A DNA stretch of 64,000 nt, taken from NCBI GenBank assembly GCA_014529385.2, contig CM043957.1:84468881-84532880 (forward strand). Reading direction: 5' to 3'. The position numbers were made by a program, and so were the translations under genes. The notes below the pieces were generated by a model. The model was given only the letters and a program-made list of their open reading frames with translations. It was not told where the DNA came from and ran no database searches. The stretch's first letter is position 1, and every line of letters begins with the position of its first letter. Below, one piece after another: positions 30,546 through 39,944 of this stretch. This DNA comes from Adiantum capillus-veneris. Its lineage: Eukaryota; Streptophyta; Polypodiopsida; Polypodiales; Pteridaceae.

Positions 30546-32627
30546 TTTCATTGCACTAAATGAAAAATTCTTTTGGGCATGCACATAGGCTTTGTTTGAG
30601 AGCTACATTGGATAAAGAGTTGTGCTTGGCTGAGACTTTGTGCTTGAACTTGGCATTGCTTGAATCATTATTAGTCCTTGATTTGAATGTAAAAATCACT
30701 AACCATTGTGCTAGTGTTGAATTACCATATGCTTAAGAGCACTAATGATTGAGCTTCGTTTGAAGGGTTGTGGGCAAGCATGACTTAGAGCCATTTCATT
30801 TCATTTGTTTCATTAAAACTGTATAATTCCTAGCTTTAAGCTAGTGTTAGCCAACTTTTTTGGAGATTTAAATTGCAAAATTTGGCTATTAAAATCCATT
30901 TACTTTCATTCCATCAAACGTTGCAGTCATCTTTAGCTCATAGCTTGCTCTAAAATTGTAAAATTTCATGTGAGCTAGTTGTTAGCCAAACGTTTTGAGA
31001 GATTTATATTGCATTTTTTGGCTTTCAAGAGCCACTTCGTTTCACTTAATACTTGCATTATTTCTAGCTCATGGCTTGTTTAAAATTGCACAATTTATTT
31101 GAGCTAACAATCAACCAACATTTGATAATACATGAGGGATTGTAAAAATTGTAAAATGAGCTTATGTAGAAGCATTATCTCTCTCATTTTTGGTGTGTTT
31201 GCATACATTTGCTATCCATAGAGCATCATGTGTATAACCAAAGGCACTTTTTTACCCTAGGGTTTTCCCCTTTTGCAAATTTGGGTGTGTAAGACCCTAT
31301 CTTTAGGTTCAATAATTTTTTTTTTGTGTTTTGGTTTTCAATAAATGGTTTTTTGAGCTTGTGTTTCACTAACACTTGGCTTCAAGAAGCTTGGCTTTCA
31401 ATAAATGAATCAAGGGGCCTCTACACAAAGTGGATGCTTTGCTCAAGGATGCTCAAAAGAGAACAAATAGGTGAAATCCTTCCATGATATTTCTCTTTTG
31501 TTGATCTTTACACTCCTTGTATGCTTGGATTAAGTGAATTTTCTTCTAAGCTATGGTTATTTTCATTTTCAAAAGCTAGGCATACACTAAAGTTTCAACA
31601 CTTTGCTTTATGAATATTAAACACATTAGAAATTTGGCTTTATGTGTGATAATCATGGGTAATTGGCCTTGACCTTAGGTTCATATAGGATCATTTCTCA
31701 TTAGCCCTAGACTCTTAATGATTGCCTTAATACTCCACTCATTTCTAACATGACCTAGGGTTATGATTAGGCTTTATTCTCTTAGTCCATTTTGCATAAC
31801 CATCCCATGATGGAAGCAATAAAAAGTGCTAAAAGAAATGAAAAAATGAATCAAAAAAGTGTCAAGAGAAAGTAGCAAAAATGCTACTAGACACGTGAAT
31901 ATCAACAAATCTTTATGTTATGTTTGTGTCTATATTAGGTCTAGCGCCTTATTGGCACTTGGTAGGTTAGGGGAACCACCTTGGCTCCCTTGGTCAAGAC
32001 CCTAAACCGATGCCTAGGCAGATAGGGGTTATCCATCTCCATGGTAGGCTAGTAGACTTTTGGAACACCTCCTTAAGGGTCCAAGAAGCCGAAATTCATA
32101 GCTTGACTTGCCATACAGTGGTCGCCATGTGATGTGCTTTAATTTTTTCTATAAAATGCTAAAAACAAGTCTTCCATGAGCTTCATTTAAAGCTAAATGA
32201 CAATGTACTAATGGATTTTGAGCTTCTTTGTGACCCATAGACATTCATAGACTTGGATGTCGTATTAATATTGATCATATGATTTTTAGGTTAGTAGGTT
32301 TATGAACTTGCATTAGTTTAGGGTCATAATTGATTGCTTATGTTACATACATAAATCCAATTTTTTTTGGTTGTTTAATCTTCATTATAGTTTAGGTGTT
32401 TTTTGCTTTATGTTGTTTAGTTTCTTACTATGATTGCACCCATCTTTCAGAGGCAAAATTCACTTTGCATGATTGATCATTGCACTTCATGTGCTATTCT
32501 TATTTGTTGGCCTTTGATACTTATGATTTGTCGTATGTTTTGATAGCTCAATATTCCTCCAAGGACGTGCTTTCCATCATGTCATCGTGCTTTGCTTTAG
32601 CGGCACATGAGGACATGTGCCAAATTA
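30466..32627 (+). other. long non-coding stretch of a non-autonomous Gypsy element
   Basis: AT-rich DNA without frames. From about 30820 to 31110, two or three degenerate 160-bp units share TAGCTCATAGCTTG, GTTAGCCAA.CTTTTT and GAGATTTA.ATTGCA. It leads into a polypurine tract at 32628, so I read it as the pol-less interior of the element whose gag lies at 29690-30465. Confidence 0.45.
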
Positions 32628-32638
32628 GGAGGGGAGAA
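32628..32638 (+). other. polypurine tract
   Basis: GGAGGGGAGAA directly before TGTTAGCAACGGC, the expected plus-strand primer and LTR start. Confidence 0.65.
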
Positions 32639-32992
32639 TGTTAGCAACGGCTAGCACATGGACCACAGATGCACCAAGCATAGGAGGACATGCTATAATT
32701 TTTCCTATTAATCTTGTATATTTTTAGGCTTACATTTGTATATCCTATGGAGGTGAGCCTAATTTAATTGTAATAGATAAAGGCTTGGAATCCATGTCTT
32801 TATAGGAAGCTCTTTTGTGCAAAGAGGATTCATTCTTGAGAGCTCACTCTTGAGTACTCAATCTATGGATGGCCTAGCCTTGAGCTTAATGCCCATGCTT
32901 AAAAGGCTAGTGTTAATCCTTTGTAATTAGAGAAGCTCTTTCTTGGTTAATCTAATCTCTACTTTGCTCATTAATCTTGTTTGTTCTACATT
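32639..32992 (+). repeat. 3' LTR (~354 bp) after the polypurine tract
   Basis: Begins TGTTAGCAACGG and ends near TTTGTTCTACA. No 5' partner was found in the window. Confidence 0.5.
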
Positions 32993-33590
32993 ACATAAAT
33001 GTCATGAAGTAGTTTTACCCTCTCATTATTCTAAATTTGGGTGTGGTAATGACTTCTTGCTTTGATGAATGACTCCTAGCATTCTATGAGTACTAAATTT
33101 TTTGTGATATTTAGCATCTTTAATTAGGTTGATTAGTGAAGTGTGTGTGTACTCTTGATCTTGTGATTGGAGTATGTGTCCTATTGTGTGCTCATATGTG
33201 GGTAGGTTTAATGAGATTCAAGTACCATTCACCCTCGTGTGTGGAGATTTTGATCAAGTACTTTGATTGGCATGTAGTGATTGGGGATGCCAACACCAAT
33301 GCAATTAGTGTGTGCTTGTCAAGAGGGTGCTTTGAGTTTCATTTCATTGGCAAGTCAGACTTTAGTGGGATTGATGTGTGTAGGTGATGCTTGATTGATG
33401 ATTAGGATATAATTAGAGTTAGTCAATTCATGGCTAATCTCTATTTGCATTGGAGAAGCATTCTCTTGAATCATCTTACTCATTGTGTCTGATGACGTTG
33501 TCAGACTTCAATGTGTGATGTTTCCATGCCCTAGCCAGGTGATGCTCTCTTTGGATTGATAAATTTGTTGGAGTTGGCCTATGATATGAA
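32993..33590. other. anonymous DNA including R2 copy 2 (33380-33475)
   Basis: A frame at 33136-33387 has no recognisable family. The R2 repeat follows. Nothing else is seen before the Copia-2 relic. Confidence 0.35.
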
Positions 33591-34648
33591 TACCTCCTAC
33601 ACGGATACACACATGCATGCATGGATTAATCATCAATGAAAATCACGAAGTATAGGTAATTGCCTAAGGACGGAGTTTGCATAGGCTCACAAACATTACT
33701 ATGCACAAGTTGCAATCTGCATGTAGCCTTTATTGAACCATCCTTTAAAAACTTTGAATGCTTCATCTTACCCAAAATACTACCTTCACAACATGCTTTT
33801 AAGGTGCTTCAAGAGGCAGTAAAGAAGCAACCATATCAGATTTTTGCAAATGCAGCAAACTGGTAAAATTAAAATGATGCACATTTTGCATCTAAAAGAG
33901 CCTTTGAATCCACAATTGTATTTGCAAAATTGTTCCCACACTTGTCATACAAAGTGAGCTTATACAGCCCATGACACAAAATGCCAGATAAAACAATTTC
34001 ATCACCAAATCTGAGATTATGAATTGTACATCTACTATCCACAAATTTCACAACAAGAACAAGTCTGGTAAGTGCAAATACAAAATAAAGATTCTTTTTT
34101 ATCCCAAGTACATAAAGTGCATCAACAAGTCTGAAAGAACTGTCATTCACAGCAATCAGCAGAATCTTTCCAACTTCCTTGATCGGACAAGAGGCATTGT
34201 TGGCACAAGTGGTCGTATTCCCAAAAGGGATAACCCCGAGAGAGGTAAACAAGTCACAATGTGAGCTAGTGTGCTTTGTAGCACCACAAACAAAGTACCA
34301 CACATGTGAATCTGCAGTAACTCACATACATGCATCATGAATAGAAGGATCATAAGTGCACTCTACACTAAATTCCCACTCTACATCTACATCAACATCA
34401 CAATCTCCTTTTATAGAAGATTCTACAATAGTTGCACCTGTAGTGGAACTAGCCTCGTTCTTCTTGTCCTCTTTTGCCTTCAATTTAGGACAATGCTTGA
34501 TCAAGTGATTATTAGCTTTGCAATAATGGAAATTCATCTTCTTTTTGCCCTTTTCACTAGAATTTCCAGATGAGGTGCTGCCACTCGCTGAAGAACCATG
34601 AGAAGTGGCTACATTGTTGTTACCGCCTTTTCTTTGAGAAGCAAAAAA
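33591..34648 (-). pseudogene. Copia-2 (older, minus strand): gag end, protease, pre-integrase, integrase start
   Basis: Reading from 34648 down: SQRKGGNNNVATSHG, the zinc knuckle FHYCKANNHLIKHCPK, protease region WYFVCGATKHTSS (the DSGA active site of Copia-1 is altered to VCGA), GIKKNLYFVF and LYDKCGNNFAN, then integrase-start sequence down to about 33590 (FIDD, HACV). It belongs to the same family as Copia-1. Its upstream gag continues at 39714-39930, on the other side of Copia-1. Confidence 0.85.
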
Positions 34649-34875
34649 TGTTACCATATACATGTGGTAGTGATGTGTGTGAACACACTAGGACCGCCGG
34701 GGCATTTTTTCCCTCTTTAGGAGGTTTTTTCCCCCGTGCATTGTATATACGCCCATCACTCTAGGGCTATCTATCTTTCCATTGCACACTAAGTAACACA
34801 CTCTATATTGTGTGCCTTGAGCTTCCTTCATCTTCTCCAAGCTGTGTGTGTTTCTCTGCAACCCTAATTCCAACA
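34649..34875 (+). repeat. Copia-1 5' LTR
   Basis: TGTTACCATATACATG to ATTCCAACA. It contains a GTGTGTGAACACAC small palindrome and a GTATATACG box that may serve as TATA. Confidence 0.95.
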
Positions 34876-34877
34876 AT

Positions 34878-34889
34878 TGGTATCAGAGC
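34878..34889 (+). other. Copia-1 primer-binding site
   Basis: TGGTATCAGAGC, the perfect complement of the initiator tRNA-Met 3' end, two bases after the LTR. Confidence 0.95.
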
Positions 34890-35237
34890 AGGTCACGTTC
34901 TCTCGGGCTTAGTCGCCAGCTGCTCCAGCACACGCCTGCTCACTTTCTTCGATTTCAGTGAGCTTTGGCGAGCGTTCGCAAGTCGACACATATTTTGGGA
35001 ACACTCGAAGAGCTTGGTTTGCTCAGAATTTTGATTTGGGCTCATTTCGGCCTCCGTTTCCACTACAGGCAGTACTGCACAGGCTATTTCGTCATTTTGT
35101 GCAGAATTTCTGTCAGTGCCGTTTTCTGCATAACAGGTGCCTTATAGTCTTCTACGGTTTGTGCTATATAGCACAGGTTGTTCCCGCTCCATTTCTCCTA
35201 TTTTCGGGCAGTTTTCACATCAGGTGCAACATTTACC

Positions 35238-36703
35238 ATGGCTGACAACAACAACACAGATGTGTTCAAGATGTTTGCTGCTGAGGACAGGTTGGATGGG
35301 GACAACTACCCTATGTGGGCTTATATGATGCAACATGTTCTTGTGTCAAAAGGTGTCTGGAACATTGTGCAGGGCATTGATGTACGTCCTTGTTCTGAGG
35401 ATGTAGGCGATGTTGAGGATGTTGCAGGTCTTGCTGCAAGGATTTCAGCTATTAGAGTTGTTTTGCCTACGGCAGAACAAGCTCGTTGGATGTTAAGGAT
35501 GCGCAGGCTCATGCATTGATTGCGTTGTCTGTGAAGCGCACCATTGTTCCTCACATCCGTTCAGCAAAATCTGCAAAACAGGCTTGGGATATTTTAGCAG
35601 GTCTTTATGCAAGCCGCAATGAGGCTAAAATTGCTTTGCTGCGTGAAGAGCTGAAGTCGAAGATTATGCATGAGGAAGATGATATGGACACTTTCCTTGC
35701 TAGTGTCAAGGATATCAATGAGCAGCTTATTTCTGCAAGTGAAGTCATTTCAGACAGTTCCCTTGTGCAGATTGTTCTTGATGCCTTACCAGATTCCTAC
35801 CAGACTTTTGCTAGTACTTGGAGACTGATGACCCAAGGAAATCCAGAAGTTGTCAAGTTTGATGCATTATGCACATTGCTGTTGCAAGAGTCACTGTCCA
35901 GAAAAAACAGGACTAGACAGCGTGCAGTTGAACAGACTTTTATTGCTTCTCAAAGAAAGGGTGGTAACAGCAATGCAGCCACTTCTTATGGTTCTACTGC
36001 GAGTGGAAAAAATTATGTTCCTAATGCTTCTGCTGGCAGTACTTCGTCTAGAAATTCTGGTGATAAGGGCAAAAAGAAGATGCGTTGCCATTATTGTAAA
36101 GCCAATGATCACTTGATCAAGTCGTGTCCTAAGTTGAAGGCCAAAGAGGCTAAGAAGAAAGAGGGTGGTTCCACTGCAAATGCTGGTTCCACTACAAATG
36201 CAGCCATTGTTGAGTCTTTTGTGAAAGGAGACTGTGTTGCTGATGTTGATGGAGAATGGGATTTTAGCGCAGAGTGCACTTACAATCCTACTGTCCATGA
36301 TGCATGCTTGTCAGTTGCTGCAGATTCACATGTGTGGTATTTCGACAGTGGTGCTACAAAGCACATTACCTCACATCGTAAATTGTTTACCTCTCTCGAG
36401 TCTGTCCCTCATGGGAATTCAGTCACTTGTGCCAACAACGCCTCTTATCCAGTTCAAGGAGTTGGAAAGATTGTGCTCACTGCTGCTAATGGCAGTTCCT
36501 TCACACTTGTTGATACACTTTATGTACCTGGGATCAAGAAGAATCTCTTGTCTGTATCTACACTTGCTAGACTTGGACTTGTAGTCAAATTTGTGGATGA
36601 CAGATGTACAGTTCATGATCTCAGTTTTGGTGATGAAATTGTTGCATCTGGGCTTTTGTGCCGTGGGCTGTATAAGCTCACTTTCTATGACAAGTGTGGA
36701 TAA
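35238..36703 (+). pseudogene. Copia-1 gag, zinc knuckle and protease, one frameshift and one stop
   Basis: ATG at 35238 in ACCATGGCT context. The gag N-terminus (RLDGDNYPMWAYMMQHVL) runs in one frame to about 35490, then shifts by one into the frame of 35486-36703 (DAQAHALIALSVKR, TFASTWRLMTQGNP). The zinc knuckle is CHYCKANDHLIKSC at 36085-36130. The retropepsin active site WYFDSGATKHI is at about 36340. TAA at 36701-36703 interrupts LTFYDKCG|NFANAV, where antisense Copia-2 has an Asn codon, so it is a later nonsense change. Gag would form the particle and the protease would cut the polyprotein. Confidence 0.9.
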
Positions 36704-37503
36704 AATTTTGCAAATGCTGTTGTAGATTCAAGGGCTATTTCAGATGCAAAACTTTGGCATGCACGTTTTGGTCATCTGAATTTTGCCAGTTTGCTGCGTT
36801 TGCAGAAATCTGATATGGTTGCTTCTTTGCTGCCTCTTGAAGCACCTGTCAAACATGTTTGTGAAGGCTGTATTTTGGGTAAGATGCAGCATTCTAAGTT
36901 TCCAAAGGATGGTTCAATTAGGGCCACATGCAGGTTGCAGCTTGTGCATAGTGATGTTTGTGGGCCCATGCAAACTCCGTCCTTGGGCAATTACCTGTAC
37001 TTCATGACTTTCATTGATGATTACTCCAGGCATGCATGGGTATTTCCGCTTAAAGCGAAGTCCGAAGTTTTTATGTGCTTCAAACAATTTCTGGCTATGG
37101 TTGAAAATGTCTCGAAATGTACTATGGGCACCCTCCGTTCCGATCAAGGGGGGGGTATATGTCTCATGAATTTAATGCATATCTGGCTAGTCGTGGGATA
37201 AAACACCAATGTACAGTGCCTTATACACCTCAGCAAAATGGTGTTGGTGAGAGGAAAAACAGGTCACTGACGGAAATGGCACGATGTATGGTCAAAAGTC
37301 AAGCTTTACCGCATTCTTTTTGGCTTGAGGCCATCATGTGTGCCACTTATGTACTTAACAGGTGTCCTACGAAAGCTTTGCAGTCTATTACTCCATATGA
37401 AGCATGGCATGATAGAAAGCCTTTTATTGAGCACATGCGTGTTTTTGGTTGTTTGGCATATGCTTTGGTGCCACAAGTGCAAATGTATTTTTGTTGGTTA
37501 TAG
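36704..37503 (+). pseudogene. Copia-1 pre-integrase and integrase
   Basis: LWHARFGHLNFASLLRLQ and CEGCILGKMQHSKF give the HHCC zinc region. The catalytic core follows with LVHSDVCGP (Asp), LRSDQGG (Asp) and NGVGERKNR (Glu), all three acidic residues present. A run of eight G at 37147-37154 shifts the frame within DQGG..YMSHEF. A second shift at about 37480 leads to CIFVGYSAESKGYMLY. It would insert cDNA into the genome; here it is disabled by the shifts. Confidence 0.9.
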
Positions 37504-39200
37504 TGCTGAAAGCAAAGGTTACATGTTGTATCATCTGCAAACAAAACGTATTCTGGTTTCTCGGGATGTAGTGTTTGTGGAAGATTCTGTTCAGCCCTTG
37601 CTGTCATGTACTAGAGACAGTAATGGAAGCTCACAGGACATTTATGACACTTTGTTGCCTCTTTTTAGTGGTGGAAATACGAATGTAAGTTCCAATGAGG
37701 CAAATGTATAGCCTATGGGGTTTCTGAAAATGTTTTAGATCAGCCTATTACTGATGCAGATGTACATGATGTACTTGATGAGGAAAGGGTTGAAAATGAG
37801 CAGGCTAGAGGTATGCCAAAATGGCTGGTGCACACTTTGCGTTACAGTAAATTGGATGCACCTTTGTCTAGTCGTACTCGTTCAGGATCTCGCCATGCAT
37901 CTTATGCATCAGATTGTTATGCTTTGGCTCTGTCTAGTTTACATGATGTTGAGGAGCCTTTGTCTTTTGATGAAGCACAGAATTCAAAAAATTGGATGGC
38001 TACCATGCAATCAGAATATGATGCACTTATAGAAAATGACACATGGACTTTATGTGATTTGCCTCCTGGCAAAAAGGCCATTGGTACGAAGTGGGTTTAC
38101 AAGTTGAAACGCAAGCCGGATGGTGAGATTGATCGCCATAAGGCTCAACTTGTTGCAAAGGGTTATGCACAGCAAAAAGGCATAGATTATGAAGAGACTT
38201 TTGCTCCCACTTGTCGTATGACTACTGTGCGTTTTCTATGTGCATTGGTAGCTCATTTTGGTTGGGATGTACATCAATCAGACATTGTTACTGCTTTCTT
38301 GAATGGTGACATATTTGAGGAAGTTTATGTAACGCAGCCTCGCGGTTTTGTCATAAAAGGACAAGAGGACAAAGTGTGCAAATGTAACAAGGCTTTGTAT
38401 GGGTTGAAGCAATCTCCTCGTGCTTGGTATGAGAAAGCTGACACTCATTTGGTCAAACAAGGCTTTCGTAACAGTCCAACAGAAAGCACATTGTATGTAA
38501 AGCGTGAGGGTGATGTATTTCTCATCGTGGTTCTTTATGTTGATGATTTGCTGATCACTGGACCAAATGAGAGACATATTGTTGAATTTAAGGCTGATTT
38601 GAATGCTACTTTCAAGATGAAAGCTTTGGGGCTGTTGCATCATTACTTGGGTATACAGTTTAAGCAGTGTGATGGTGGTATTGCCTTGTGTCAGAAAAGT
38701 TACATAGAGACATTGCTATGTAAGTTTGGACTTGAGGATTGCAAACCTATTTCCACTCCCATGGAAATGGGTTTGAAGTTGAGGCCGGATATTCAGTTTC
38801 AGTCTCACAGGTCAGCAGATTTATGCATAGCCCAGGGTCTAAGCATTGGCAGGCTGTCAAGAGGATTTTCCGCTACCTTAGTGGCACTTTACATCTTGGC
38901 TTGTTTTATCCCAAGGGGGGATCATTGCCGCCAGACTTACATGCTTTTTCGGACTCAGATTGGGCTTGTTTTTTTGACACGCGAGTGTCCACAAGTGGTT
39001 TTTGTTTCATGCTTGGCAGTTCATGTATATCATGGTTGAGCAAGAAGCAACCTACTGTGGCCACTTCGAGTTGTGAGGCTGAGTACAGGGCAGTCTTCAC
39101 AACTACGGTTGAGTGTGTATGGCTCAGACGCCTTATGGCTGATTTGGGTGTTGGACAGGACACTGCCAACACTATCTACACTGACAGTCAGAGCGCATGA
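37504..39200 (+). pseudogene. Copia-1 linker, reverse transcriptase and RNase H
   Basis: From 37813 one frame runs through the RT: WVYKLKRKPDGEIDRHKAQL, QSDIVTAFLNGDIFEEVYV, LYGLKQSPRAWYE and VVLYVDDLLITGP with the YVDD active site intact. At about 38786 an internal deletion of roughly 90-100 bp (removing the SLHDVGD..TDVAR segment that survives in Copia-4) joins KLRP to DIQFQ and shifts the frame. RNase H follows in another frame (AFSDSDWA, SSCEAEYRA, IYTDSQSA) to TGA at 39198. It copies RNA to DNA; enzymatically the RT domain itself looks whole. Confidence 0.9.
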
Positions 39201-39487
39201 TTGGCAGTTGCAAGGAACCCAGTTTTTCATGCTCACACAAAGCACATTGAGGTGCATTACCACTATGTCAGTGAGAGGCTCTCAGCAGGAGAGATCAGCT
39301 TGGCTTATGTGCCAACATAGGACAACCTTGCAAATCTTTTCACAAAGGCATTGTCTCGTGAGAAGCTTGAAGCATCCGCAAAGCTTTGGGCTTACTCCCC
39401 TTTGTGGACTGATCCTGTCCTCAGGGCATGGCACTTCCCTTTACTCATGTGCCAGCTCTCGTTCACCGCATCACTCCAAGGGGGATT
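39201..39487 (+). other. Copia-1 3' coding tail and polypurine tract
   Basis: Degenerate continuation (ARNPVFHAHTKHIEVHY, AYVPT, stop, DNLANLFTKALS) and then AAGGGGGATT directly before the LTR at 39488. Confidence 0.8.
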
Positions 39488-39713
39488 TGTTACCATATAC
39501 ATGTGGTAGTGATGTGTGTGAACACACTAGGACTGCTGGGGCATTTTTTCCCTCTTTAGGAGGTTTTTTCCCCGTGCATTGTATATACGCCCATCACTCT
39601 AGGGCTATCTGTCTTTCCATTGCACACTAAGTAACACACTCTCTATTGTGTGCCTTGAGCTTCCTTCGTCTTCTTCAAGCTGTGTGTGTTTCTCTGCAAC
39701 CCTAATTGCAACA
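39488..39713 (+). repeat. Copia-1 3' LTR
   Basis: Same ends as the 5' LTR. Differences: two in GACTGCTGG, one C fewer in the C-run, and single changes in CTATCTGTC, CTCTCTATT, TTCGTCTTCTTC (two) and ATTGCAACA. Confidence 0.95.
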
Positions 39714-39930
39714 ATAAAAGCATATTCAAATGCACATAGTTTATCCTTGTTTTTTCTTAAAAGTGACTCTTGAAACATCAATGTGCATAATGCATCAAAC
39801 TTGACAACATCATAATTTCCTTGGCTCATAAGTCTCCAAGTACTAGCAAAAGTTTGGTAAGAATTTGGCAAAGCATCAAGACAGTAACTCAAATAGTATA
39901 GAGATGTGTTTGCATGGTCATACAAGTACC
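39714..39930 (-). pseudogene. Copia-2 gag, part upstream of the Copia-1 insertion
   Basis: The minus strand reads CLDALPNSYQTFASTWRLMS, VVKFDALCTLMFQESLLRKN, then FEYAFI, where Copia-1 interrupts it. Its 5' end is lost at about 39930, where plus-strand Gypsy sequence starts. Confidence 0.85.
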
Positions 39931-39944
39931 TTAAGGGTGTAGAT

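Larger units (their letters stand above)
34649..39713 (+). mobile_element. Copia-1: near-complete LTR retrotransposon
   Basis: 5,065 bp with LTRs of 227 and 226 bp, a perfect primer-binding site and the Copia order gag, protease, integrase, RT, RNase H. By eye the two LTRs differ at seven bases plus one indel, about 3%. It is inserted into the gag of antisense Copia-2 between FI and ASQRKGG. The target duplication reads ATAAA on the right (39714-39718) and AAAAA on the left (34644-34648), one mismatch. The coding region carries several frameshifts and stops, so the copy is not autonomous. Confidence 0.95.
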
